A DNA stretch of 36,219 bases from Flavobacterium psychrophilum (lineage in GTDB: Bacteria > Bacteroidota > Bacteroidia > Flavobacteriales > Flavobacteriaceae), in NCBI GenBank assembly GCA_022729635.1, contig DZAU01000016.1, positions 1-36,219 on the forward strand, read 5' to 3'. This document shows positions 23,929 to 32,688 of the stretch, in pieces; the stretch's first letter is position 1; each line of letters opens with the position of its first letter. The notes beneath the pieces were generated by a model. The model did no database searches. It was given only the letters and a program-made list of their open reading frames with translations, and was not told where the DNA came from. Both the position numbers and the translations under genes were made by a program.

Positions 23929-24723
23929 TTAAATAATTATTCGGACAACATATCCTTCGGAGCTGCGAATATTAAAAACGGTACCGTCTTCAAATAGTAA
24001 GTATTGGCCTTTTATTCCTGTGAGTTTTCCTTGAAAATTAGGAGTTTTCTCTAAACTTAAGCTGTTTATTTTTTTTGGATATTCTAAAACAGGAAAAATC
24101 ATTTCGTATAAATCATTTTTTTCGGAGTAGAAATATTCCTGAACTTCGGCGGGAATTAAATTCTCAGCTTTCAATCTTTCGGCAATCAAATCTACTTGCT
24201 CCACATCGTTTTGAAGCATTTTTCGCCAATTGGTTTTATCTGCATAATGGTTTTTCAAGGCGACTTCGGTAATTCCGGCCAGATATCGATTGGGAACTTC
24301 CACGATAGAAATGGCTTGTGTTGCACCTTGATCAATCCATCGTGTGGGCATTTGAGTTTTTCGAGTCACACCTACTTTTACTTCGCTCGACAAAGCCAAA
24401 TACACAATATGTGGCTGCAATTGCACTTTTTCTTCATAAGCCAAATCTCTGTCCTGAATGCCAAGATGTGCCGTGCTCAACTCCGGTTTCATAATCCAAT
24501 CGCCAACCGCCGGACTCGAATAAAAACAATCGTAGCAAAAACCCTGACGGAAAATTTTTTTCTTCTGACCACAATTCAAGCATTGGTAACCCACAAAATC
24601 GATTTCAATAGTTTTGTCTAAAAGTTGGTTCACATTCAAAAAACTATTTTCAAAAACCAGATAATATTGAATGGGGTTTCCAAACTCGGTTTGCATTTTA
24701 GTAAGAACGCCTTCGTATGTCAT
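23929..24723 (-). CDS. DUF2797 protein with a Cys4 zinc motif
   Basis: A 264-residue protein of the DUF2797 type. CLNCGQKKKIFRQGFCYDCF (about 48-67) is a CxxC...CxxC zinc knuckle, and IVYLALSSEVKVGVTRK followed by RWIDQGA (about 106-132) resembles the GIY-YIG-related core seen in this family. The function is unknown; nucleic-acid binding or cleavage is possible. The gene is divergent from the GH3 gene, with a long inverted repeat in the spacer, one arm starting six bases before its start codon. Confidence 0.75.
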   Translation of the reverse strand: MTYEGVLTKMQTEFGNPIQYYLVFENSFLNVNQLLDKTIEIDFVGYQCLNCGQKKKIFRQGFCYDCFYSSPAVGDWIMKPELSTAHLGIQDRDLAYEEKVQLQPHIVYLALSSEVKVGVTRKTQMPTRWIDQGATQAISIVEVPNRYLAGITEVALKNHYADKTNWRKMLQNDVEQVDLIAERLKAENLIPAEVQEYFYSEKNDLYEMIFPVLEYPKKINSLSLEKTPNFQGKLTGIKGQYLLFEDGTVFNIRSSEGYVVRIII

Positions 24724-24728
24724 ATAAA

Positions 24729-24890
24729 TTAGCCCCCTAACCCCCGAAGGGGGAATTAGAATTACGGAATTATAAGATTATTAAAAAAAAATACTATTTT
24801 TGATAAAGTTGTAAAATTACAAAATTAGAATCCAATTTAATAAATTTATTATCTCATTCCCAATTCCCCCATCGGGGGTTAGGGGGCTAA
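24729..24890. repeat. 29-bp inverted repeats in the DUF2797/GH3 spacer
   Basis: The left arm (24729-24757) begins TTAGCCCCCTAACCCCC and the right arm (24862-24890) ends GGGGGTTAGGGGGCTAA. They are reverse complements at 28 of 29 positions and each arm itself contains a CCCCC/GGGGG hairpin. The 104-base spacer contains A/T-rich sequence and the GH3 promoter. C/G runs this long are foreign to the surrounding base composition. Confidence 0.9.
24795..24802 (+). promoter_or_regulatory. -7-like promoter element for the GH3 gene
   Basis: TATTTTTG matches TAnnTTTG about 100 bases before the start. The transcript leader would then contain the right arm of the inverted repeat, an 'AATTCCCCC..GGGGG' hairpin just before the start codon. 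Confidence 0.4.
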
Positions 24891-24902
24891 TCCTAAATCT
24901 GA

Positions 24903-26411
24903 ATGCCAATAGCTGTCATCAATTCATTTGCTTCTTGGGTTCTTAAACAAAGAATTCATCAAATAGAACTTTTTTTGAAATACCCAAATGAGGTGCAAGA
25001 AGAGCTGTTGATGAACCTGATTCGAGCTTCCGAAAACACAATTATTGGTCAAAAATATGATTATGCTTCTGTGAATTCTTATGCTACGTTTGCCGAAAGG
25101 GTTCCCGTTTCTACCTACGAAGAATTGCATCCTTTGATAGAACGCACACGACAAGGCGAGCAAAATGTTTTTTGGGAAACTCCTATAAAATGGTTTGCCA
25201 AATCCAGCGGAACGACAAATGCCAACAGCAAATTTATTCCCGTAAGTCCCCAAGCACTGGAAGATTGCCATTACAAAGCCGGTAAAGATTTGTTGTGTAT
25301 GTATTTGAACAACAACGAAAATTCCGAAATGTTTTTGGGAAAAAGCCTTCGACTTGGCGGAAGTTCCCAAATTTATGAAGACAACGATACTTTTTTTGGA
25401 GATTTATCAGCAATTTTAATCGAAAATATGCCTCTTTGGGCGGAGTTTAGCAGCACTCCAAACAACAAAATTTCATTAATGAGCGATTGGGAAACTAAAA
25501 TTCCGGCGATTATCAATGAAGTCAAAAACGAAAATGTGACTAGTTTTGCCGGCGTTCCTTCGTGGATGTTGGTTTTAATGAACAAATTGCTGGAAGAAAC
25601 CGGTAAAGGAAATTTACTGGAACTATGGCCAAATCTCGAAGTTTATTTTCACGGCGGCGTGAGTTTTGAACCTTACCGCGAACAATATCAAAAGATTTTG
25701 CCAAAAAAAGATTTCAAATATTACGAAATTTACAATGCTTCCGAAGGATTTTTTGCTATTCAGGATTTGAATGATTCCAATGATTTATTGTTGATGCTGG
25801 ATTATGGAATTTTCTATGAATTTATTCCGATGGACACTTTTGGAACTCCAAATCAAAAAATCATTCGGTTGTCAGAAGTGGAACTTTTTGTAAATTATGC
25901 TATTGTAATCACAACAAATTCGGGCTTGTGGCGTTATTTAATAGGCGATACCGTGCGTTTTACTTCCTTGAATCCGTATAGAATTCGGGTTTCAGGAAGG
26001 ACGAAACATCACATCAATGTTTTTGGTGAAGAATTAATGGTCGAAAATACCGATCAAGCCATTGCCAAAGCGTGTCATATTACTGGAACAGAAATAGTTG
26101 ATTATACAGTTGCTCCTGTTTTTATGAAAGATAAGGAAAAAGGAGCCCACGAATGGATTATCGAATTCAAGAAAAACCCAGACGACATTGCTCATTTCCA
26201 AAAAGTATTGGACGAAACCTTGCAATCCTTAAATTCTGATTATGAGGCAAAAAGATATAATAATATGACTTTGAATCCGTTAGTTATAAATATTGCCCGT
26301 AAAAATCTATTTTACGATTGGTTGAAAGAAAAAGACAAACTTGGCGGACAGCACAAAATCCCAAGATTGTCGAACCAAAGAGACTACTTAGAACAATTGA
26401 AAAATATGTAG
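24903..26411 (+). CDS. GH3-family acyl-acid amido synthetase-like protein
   Basis: A 502-residue member of the GH3 family, ANL-superfamily ligases that adenylate a carboxylic acid and join it to an amine (in plants, hormones to amino acids). Visible motifs are the phosphate-binding loop WFAKSSGTTNANSKFIPVS (about 98-116), YYEIYNASEGFFAIQ (the acyl-adenylate region), LWRYLIGDTVRF and RVSGRTKHHINVFGEEL. The bacterial substrate is unknown. Length and motif order are normal. It has a divergent neighbour and probably ends before the toxin-antitoxin locus; no terminator is apparent. Confidence 0.85.
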   Translation: MPIAVINSFASWVLKQRIHQIELFLKYPNEVQEELLMNLIRASENTIIGQKYDYASVNSYATFAERVPVSTYEELHPLIERTRQGEQNVFWETPIKWFAKSSGTTNANSKFIPVSPQALEDCHYKAGKDLLCMYLNNNENSEMFLGKSLRLGGSSQIYEDNDTFFGDLSAILIENMPLWAEFSSTPNNKISLMSDWETKIPAIINEVKNENVTSFAGVPSWMLVLMNKLLEETGKGNLLELWPNLEVYFHGGVSFEPYREQYQKILPKKDFKYYEIYNASEGFFAIQDLNDSNDLLLMLDYGIFYEFIPMDTFGTPNQKIIRLSEVELFVNYAIVITTNSGLWRYLIGDTVRFTSLNPYRIRVSGRTKHHINVFGEELMVENTDQAIAKACHITGTEIVDYTVAPVFMKDKEKGAHEWIIEFKKNPDDIAHFQKVLDETLQSLNSDYEAKRYNNMTLNPLVINIARKNLFYDWLKEKDKLGGQHKIPRLSNQRDYLEQLKNM

Positions 26412-26421
26412 TAAGAAGTTT

Positions 26422-26448
26422 TTGGTGTAAAATAAATCCCTAATTTTG
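26422..26448 (+). promoter_or_regulatory. Promoter directly abutting the antitoxin-like gene
   Basis: TTG (26422-26424) and TAATTTTG (26441-26448) are 16 bases apart. The start codon lies at 26454, about where transcription should begin, so the mRNA may have little or no leader. Confidence 0.55.
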
Positions 26449-26453
26449 TCATT

Positions 26454-26687
26454 ATGAAGAAAATAACAATAAATATTGAAGAAAATAAATATTCCTTCTT
26501 TTTAGAATTAATAAAAAGTATGGACTTTGTATCTATTGAAAACAGTGATGATTGGTATGAAAATCTTTCGTTTTCAGAGAAAAAAAACATTCAAAAAGGG
26601 ATTGATGATATAGAAAATGGCAGCATTTTTTCTCATAATGAAGTTATGACTTTTGCAAAAAAAAGAATTGCAGAATTAAAAAAATAA
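26454..26687 (+). CDS. Antitoxin-like protein paired with a broken ParE toxin
   Basis: A 77-residue protein, MKKITINIEENKYSFFLELI at the start, then FVSIENSDDWYENLSFSEKKNIQKGIDDIENG and KKRIAELKK. The beta strand followed by amphipathic helices, and the position three bases before a RelE/ParE-type gene, identify it as the cognate antitoxin. The S-x-x-E-K-K-x-I-x-x-G-I-x-D-I-E-x-G pattern is one I associate with Bacteroidetes antitoxins of this kind. No DNA-binding domain is obvious. With the toxin broken, it may now be a relic or a solitary neutraliser of related toxins. Confidence 0.7.
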   Translation: MKKITINIEENKYSFFLELIKSMDFVSIENSDDWYENLSFSEKKNIQKGIDDIENGSIFSHNEVMTFAKKRIAELKK

Positions 26688-26690
26688 TCA

Positions 26691-26968
26691 ATGAAGATTG
26701 TTTGGTCTGCTTTAGCCAAAGATTATTACATTTTCATCATAGAACAACTTTTCGAAAAATGGAATATTGACATCGTAGAATTATTTGAAAACGAAACAGT
26801 CGAATTAATCCATAGAACAAAAACCACAATTATATTTGCCCAAAATCAAAAATTATAAATTTACACAAATGTGTAATAAACGAGCATATTTTTTTAATTT
26901 ACAGAGTACAAAACGAAACAATAGAAATTATTACTTTTGTTTTTAATCAACCTGAACATTATTATTAA
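26691..26968 (+). pseudogene. Frameshifted RelE/ParE-family toxin
   Basis: The ATG frame encodes MKIVWSALAKDYYIFIIEQL and on to ELIHRTKTTIIF, then soon stops at 26856-26858, giving only 55 residues. In the -1 frame from TGC at 26837 the sequence continues CPKSKIINLHKCVINEHIFL and IYRVQNETIEIITFVFNQ up to a TAA at 26966. This is exactly the C-terminal half expected of ParE toxins (C-P-K..., H-K-C-V-I, Y-R-V...I-E-I-I). A single lost base, for instance one T in the TTTG tract at 26835-26838, explains the break. A sequencing error or programmed frameshift is possible but less likely. Confidence 0.8.
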
Positions 26969-27144
26969 TGAAAAAGTTTATTTTAATAGCGTTTCTGATA
27001 GTTTTTTTAGCTTCTTGTGGACCACATAGAATGAGTTGTGGGGCAAGAGGGATTTGTAACGCTTCAGGAAAGCAAATGCTTGACCACTCCAAAAATAATC
27101 ACGATAAACAAATAGTAAAAATTAGACAAAAAAATCCCGTATAG
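26968..27144 (+). CDS. Very small lipoprotein (58 residues)
   Basis: The ATG at 26968 overlaps the stop of the broken toxin frame (TAATG). The product starts MKKFILIAFLIVFLASCGPH, a clear type II signal peptide with lipobox LASC (Cys17), and continues with RMSCGARGICNASGKQ, containing two further Cys residues, and a Lys-rich tail. Lipidation and envelope localisation are likely; function is unknown. I recall similar tiny Cys-containing lipoproteins in flavobacteria but cannot name a family. The stop codon lies within the left arm of the terminator. Confidence 0.65.
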   Translation: MKKFILIAFLIVFLASCGPHRMSCGARGICNASGKQMLDHSKNNHDKQIVKIRQKNPV

Positions 27145-27166
27145 AAATTTTTCAATACGGGATTTT
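27131..27166. terminator. Bidirectional terminator before serB
   Basis: AAAATCCCGTAT (27131-27142) and ATACGGGATTTT (27155-27166) form a perfect 12-bp stem with T-rich flanks on both strands, serving the small lipoprotein gene (+) and the convergent serB (-). Confidence 0.92.
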
Positions 27167-27188
27167 GTTTTATTCTAATTTGAAATAG

Positions 27189-28427
27189 TTACTCTTCCTG
27201 CATCATATCAATATGTCTGTCGTGGTAGCCTAATAAGTATAAAATTCCGTCGAGACCTAAGCTGGAAATAGAAGTAGTTGCATTTTCTTTTACTTTCGGT
27301 TTGGCGTGAAAAGCAATCCCCAAACCTGCGAGGTTCAACATAGGCAAATCATTCGCGCCATCGCCAACAGCAATGGTTTGGTTGATGTGTATGCCTTCTT
27401 TTTCGGCAATGGCTTTTAGGTATTCGGCTTTCTTTTGACCATCTATAATTTCGCCTAAATAGTTGCCCGTTAGTTTGCCATCCTTAATCTCCAATTGATT
27501 GGCGTAAACATAATCGATTCCTAATTCCTTTTGCAAATAATCGCCAAAATAGGTGAAACCTCCAGATAAAATAGCGGTTTTATAGCCGTAATATTTTAAG
27601 GCTTTCATCAAGCGATGTGCTCCCTTGGTTATCGGTAAATTTATAGCCACATTATGCAGCACGTCTTCGCTCAAACCTTCTAACAAAGCCATCCTTTTTT
27701 TGAAACTTTCGCTAAAATCTATTTCGCCGTTCATCGCTGATTCTGTGATGGCTCTAACTTGTTCGCCAACACCTGCTAACTCGGCCAATTCATCGATTAC
27801 TTCGGTTTGGATTAAGGTAGAATCCATATCAAAACACACCAAGCGGCGGTTTCTTCTATACATATTGTCTTCCTGAAACGAAATATCGACATCAAACTCT
27901 CCCGAAATTTCCATAAACTTAGCGGTCATCGCCGTTTTGTCTTTTATTTCGCCAGTTACAGATAATTGTATGCAGGAACGAGGATATTCTTCTTTTTCTA
28001 CTACAGATGTTCTGCCGGTTAATCGAATAATGGAATCGATATTCAATTTTTGGTCTGACATTATTTTGGTTACAGCTGCCAATTGTTCTGCAGTTAAGGT
28101 TTCGCCCAAAACATTGATGATATATCGTTGTTTGCTTTGTCCTTTTACCCAAATTTCGTAGTCAGGAATCGATATTGGAATAAATTTTACTTTAATTCCC
28201 AATTCATACCCCTTAAATAATAAATCTTTTAACACGCTGCCAGAACCCGAACCTGCTTTTACTTCAAATAAAATGCCCAAAGATAATGTATCGTGGATAT
28301 CGGCTTGACCAATATCTAAAATTGTGGCTCCATAGGTGGCCAATATAGCTGTTAAACCAGCGGTTACACCAGGTTTGTCCTGACCAGAAACTTTCAACAA
28401 AATTATCTCTTTATCTACTATTGCCAT
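27189..28427 (-). CDS. serB: Phosphoserine phosphatase SerB with two ACT domains
   Basis: A 412-residue HAD-superfamily enzyme that hydrolyses phosphoserine to serine, the last step of serine synthesis. Two N-terminal ACT-like domains (about 8-85 and 100-185; for example LLKVSGQDKPGVTAGLTAIL) probably sense an amino acid. The catalytic part begins with VCFDMDSTLIQTEVIDELA (nucleophile Asp200, acid/base Asp202), continues with KTAILSGGFTYF and ends with VGDGANDLPMLNLAGLGIAF. The E. coli enzyme is shorter (322 residues) with a single N-terminal extension. It stands alone between two terminators. Confidence 0.94.
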   Translation of the reverse strand: MAIVDKEIILLKVSGQDKPGVTAGLTAILATYGATILDIGQADIHDTLSLGILFEVKAGSGSGSVLKDLLFKGYELGIKVKFIPISIPDYEIWVKGQSKQRYIINVLGETLTAEQLAAVTKIMSDQKLNIDSIIRLTGRTSVVEKEEYPRSCIQLSVTGEIKDKTAMTAKFMEISGEFDVDISFQEDNMYRRNRRLVCFDMDSTLIQTEVIDELAELAGVGEQVRAITESAMNGEIDFSESFKKRMALLEGLSEDVLHNVAINLPITKGAHRLMKALKYYGYKTAILSGGFTYFGDYLQKELGIDYVYANQLEIKDGKLTGNYLGEIIDGQKKAEYLKAIAEKEGIHINQTIAVGDGANDLPMLNLAGLGIAFHAKPKVKENATTSISSLGLDGILYLLGYHDRHIDMMQEE

Positions 28428-28571
28428 TTTATTTCTTATTGATTTGCATTGGCAAAAATCGACAATCTATTGCTTTTAAAAAAAGAATATCTCGTGTTTT
28501 TTCGTTAAGAGAAATTTGTTACTCAAATATCAATACAATTTCAAAGAAATTTTAGATTTGAAAATCTTTGG

Positions 28572-28603
28572 CAAAAAAAAACCTGCTCAAAAAAAGGAAC
28601 AGG
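28572..28603 (-). terminator. Terminator of the groES-groEL operon
   Basis: CCTGCTC (28582-28588) and GAACAGG (28597-28603) form a 7-bp stem (one G-T pair); on the minus strand it is followed by a run of T. Confidence 0.75.
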
Positions 28604-28654
28604 CTTTAAAATTATTAATCCCAATTTGGAATTTGTTTTTTGGAATTTAAAATA

Positions 28655-30365
<1,711 letters not shown>

Positions 30366-30371
30366 CAAAAT

Positions 30372-30647
30372 TTAGATTATCGCCAAAATATCATCCTCAC
30401 GCATAATCAAATAATCTTTGCCTTCTAATTTCAATTCTGTTCCGGCATATTTTCCGTAAAGAACAGAATCTCCGACTTTTACAGTCATTTCGTGGTCTTT
30501 TGTTCCTTTTCCAACAGCGACTACGGTTCCTTTTTGTGGTTTTTCTTTTGCGTTATCCGGAATAAAAATCCCTGAGGCGGTTTTAGTTTCGGCAGCAACG
30601 GGTTCAATAAGAACGCGGTCTGAAAGCGGTTTAATATTTAAAGCCAT
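30372..30647 (-). CDS. groES: Co-chaperonin GroES
   Basis: A 91-residue co-chaperonin that caps the GroEL ring. [20 protein letters not shown] at the N-terminus, the mobile loop [14 protein letters not shown] (about 25-38), and the conserved GTVVAVGKG and YGKYAGTEL place it firmly. It is the first gene of the groES-groEL operon, with a good promoter about 40 bases upstream. No CIRCE element is apparent in that region. Confidence 0.97.
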   Translation of the reverse strand: MALNIKPLSDRVLIEPVAAETKTASGIFIPDNAKEKPQKGTVVAVGKGTKDHEMTVKVGDSVLYGKYAGTELKLEGKDYLIMREDDILAII

Positions 30648-30687
30648 AATAGTTTGTATTTTTTTATTTAGATATATTTTAACCGTG

Positions 30688-30720
30688 CAAAAGTAGTTAA
30701 AATTTGACGTTTATGTACAA
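30688..30720 (-). promoter_or_regulatory. Promoter of the groES-groEL operon
   Basis: On the minus strand TTG and TACTTTTG (TAnnTTTG) are 22 bases apart, within the 17-23 range; the -7 element is at 30688-30695 and the TTG at 30718-30720. No CIRCE-like inverted repeat was seen nearby. Confidence 0.65.
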
Positions 30721-30721
30721 A

Positions 30722-30750
30722 AAAAGCGTTAACAAAATGCTAACGCTTTT
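30722..30750 (-). terminator. Terminator of the secG-containing operon
   Basis: AAAAGCGTTA (30722-30731) and TAACGCTTTT (30741-30750) are a perfect 10-bp stem; on the minus strand it is followed by TTTT. It separates secG from the groES promoter. Confidence 0.88.
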
Positions 30751-30769
30751 AAATATTTTGATATAAAAA

Positions 30770-31114
30770 TTATTTTGCTGGAGTTGTTCCAGACGGTGTA
30801 TTTTGAACAGGAGCTGCCGGTGCTGTAGTGCTTGGTGCTGTAGTTTCTGTTTTGTCTATGATTTTAGAATCAGAATCACCTAACGATCCACCAAAACTTA
30901 AACTTGAAAGCAAGATAAGTACAATTAAAATGGTAGCTAATGTCCAAGTACTTTTGTCTAAAAAGTCGGTTGTTTTTTGTACACCACCTATTTGTGTTGA
31001 TCCGCCTAATGATGAAGAAAGTCCACCACCTTTAGGATTTTGAACCATTATTACTACTACCAAAAGGAAGCAAACTATTGTTATTAACACTAAAAAAATC
31101 GAAAATGTGCTCAT
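30770..31114 (-). CDS. secG: Protein translocase subunit SecG
   Basis: A 114-residue small subunit of the SecYEG channel in the inner membrane. Two hydrophobic segments (about 4-25 and 55-75) flank the conserved cytoplasmic loop MVQNPKGGGLSSSLGGSTQI, which identifies SecG. The C-terminal tail (TTAPSTTAPAAPVQNTPSGT) is low-complexity, as often in Bacteroidetes. It lies three bases downstream of the TPR-like gene. Confidence 0.93.
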   Translation of the reverse strand: MSTFSIFLVLITIVCFLLVVVIMVQNPKGGGLSSSLGGSTQIGGVQKTTDFLDKSTWTLATILIVLILLSSLSFGGSLGDSDSKIIDKTETTAPSTTAPAAPVQNTPSGTTPAK

Positions 31115-31117
31115 TGT

Positions 31118-31957
31118 TTAATTATTATTTTGTTGTAAAATCTTAATATCCGAGATTCGGTCTGCAAAGAAACTACTTTTTTCTGGATATTTCAAAATTA
31201 ATATCTCATAAGCTTGTACTGCTTTTTGATATTTTTTTTGCTCTAAGTAAACTCTTGCCAGAGTTTCGGTCATTAAATAGGAATTATCTGCTTTATTTAT
31301 TTCAAAACTTATCGAAGATTCTGAGCTTTGTTTTATCGGGGAAATCTTCGGACTGGCTTCAATAAATTTGTCAATCAGTTCGGATTTTTTCTTTTTTTCT
31401 GAATCCAAAGTAGTGATTTCTGATTTGGTTTCTCTTACTATTGGCTGGGTTCTGGAGAGTTGTAGCCATTCTTGAAACGAATGTTTTTCGTTTATGGAGA
31501 AACCCAAAGGCTTTCCAATTTCTAAGTTTTCTTCCGCCAATTTTGTGCTTTCTTCCGCCTCAATTTGGGTACTACTTTTTATTGTGGTAAGAATGGATTG
31601 TTCTAAAGTATTACTCTTTGGCTCAAGCCGTATTACGGGTTTGATAATTTCGCTATCAACGACACTAATTTCTAATAGTTCTTGAATTTTTTTCTCATAC
31701 AATCCTTTTTGGATTGCCACAAAAGTATCCGAAGTTATGAAATCAAATAATACGGTTCGGTCAGTAGTATATGCTGCCGTGACTTTTAAAGCATAATTAT
31801 ACCTGAAGCTGTTTTGATTAAAAAGGCCTTTCAAACGCAATGCTCTGGCACTTTGAAAGAACGGAAATTCATCCAATACTTTTCCCAACGCATCAGTTTG
31901 CTTCTCATTGATAGCATCTGGTTTGTTAATTAAATAAGTATAATCAGTTACGTTCAT
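31118..31957 (-). CDS. Hypothetical protein with a C-terminal TPR-like segment
   Basis: A 279-residue soluble protein with no signal peptide. The N-terminal part (LGKVLDEFPFFQSARALRLKGL, YNYALKVTAAYTTDR) looks helical, the centre is charged and probably linker-like, and the C-terminus (LARVYLEQKKYQKAVQAYEILILKYPEKSSFFADRI) is one good tetratricopeptide unit. It sits between lptE and secG, an arrangement I recall as conserved in Flavobacteriaceae, suggesting a link to envelope assembly. The function is not known. Confidence 0.75.
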   Translation of the reverse strand: MNVTDYTYLINKPDAINEKQTDALGKVLDEFPFFQSARALRLKGLFNQNSFRYNYALKVTAAYTTDRTVLFDFITSDTFVAIQKGLYEKKIQELLEISVVDSEIIKPVIRLEPKSNTLEQSILTTIKSSTQIEAEESTKLAEENLEIGKPLGFSINEKHSFQEWLQLSRTQPIVRETKSEITTLDSEKKKKSELIDKFIEASPKISPIKQSSESSISFEINKADNSYLMTETLARVYLEQKKYQKAVQAYEILILKYPEKSSFFADRISDIKILQQNNN

Positions 31958-31963
31958 TTTTAA

Positions 31964-32030
31964 AATTTACGATTTACGATATTAGATTTACGATTTATTA
32001 TATCTAATGTCGGAAATCTAATATCTAATA
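31964..32030. repeat. Word-repeat spacer (TTACGAT / ATCTAATAT)
   Basis: TTACGAT-like words occur three times (31968-31997) followed by repeated ATCTAAT words (32003-32030), filling the spacer between lptE and the TPR-like gene. Confidence 0.6.
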
Positions 32031-32035
32031 TTTGT

Positions 32036-32539
32036 TTACCATTTTGCCAAAGATTCATTGAATACATCTTGTGTGATTCTTTCGAAAATTTCTTTTATTG
32101 CGGTTTCTTTTGTTGTTCCTGTAAGTTGTTGGGCTGCTGGATAATCATAGAAAAATTCGAAAGGTTTCTCGAAATTATCGGCTTCTTTATTTTTATTGGT
32201 AAATCGGACATTTACTCTGATTGTCAGTCTATTTTGAGCCGCTGTAATATCGGCAGTGGCCAGCATTGGGCTAATTCTATAATCGATAATTTCGCCTTCG
32301 TAGATTAAATCGCCTCCATTTTTAACCAGATTAAGATTGGTTTGATTCTGGATAATATCTTGTAATGTTAAGGTAAAAGTCCTGTCAATTCCGGGTTCAA
32401 TGAGTTCTGCATTGTTTGGAAAATAATTTACCTGAAATGTTGTTGCATCAATTTTGCCCGTTCCGGTGAAGTTATAAACATTACAACTGTTTATTGAAAA
32501 CAATAAAATTAGAAATAATATAGGATGTGTTTTTTTCAT
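32036..32539 (-). CDS. lptE: LPS-assembly lipoprotein LptE
   Basis: A 167-residue outer-membrane lipoprotein that plugs the LptD barrel and helps insert lipopolysaccharide. A type II signal peptide ends with NSC (Cys19), followed by NVYNFTGTGKIDATTFQVNYF, FTLTLQDIIQNQTNLNLV and VNVRFTNK, the pattern of the LptE/RlpB-like family in Bacteroidetes. It lies downstream of the sigma-54-type activator and ahead of the TPR protein and secG on the same strand. The spacers are repeat-rich, so operon membership is uncertain. Confidence 0.85.
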   Translation of the reverse strand: MKKTHPILFLILLFSINSCNVYNFTGTGKIDATTFQVNYFPNNAELIEPGIDRTFTLTLQDIIQNQTNLNLVKNGGDLIYEGEIIDYRISPMLATADITAAQNRLTIRVNVRFTNKNKEADNFEKPFEFFYDYPAAQQLTGTTKETAIKEIFERITQDVFNESLAKW

Positions 32540-32568
32540 AAGGTGTTTATTATAAATTCCAATTTTTT

Positions 32569-32680
32569 AAATTCCAAATTCCAATCATTTAAACAATGAC
32601 TTAATTTGATTTCAAATATACTATTTTGGAATTTGGAATTTTATTTTTTTGGAATTTAGACTTTATTTTTTTGGAATTTC
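32569..32680. repeat. Inverted word repeats between the sigma-54 activator gene and lptE
   Basis: AAATTCCAAATTCCAA (32569-32584) and TTGGAATTTGGAATTT (32626-32641) are perfect 16-bp reverse complements, with further TTTTTTTGGAATTT units at 32644-32656 and 32666-32680. It is a stem-loop built entirely of one word, and could act as a bidirectional terminator. Confidence 0.7.
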
Positions 32681-32688
32681 ATTTGTTT

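Noticed and set aside
24196..24621. A 141-residue + strand frame opposite the DUF2797 gene
   Set aside because: It is antisense to a convincing protein with conserved cysteines and has no start context or homology clue.
30648..30720. A CIRCE heat-shock element before groES
   Set aside because: No TTAGCACTC/GAGTGCTAA inverted repeat is present; only an ordinary housekeeping-type promoter was found.
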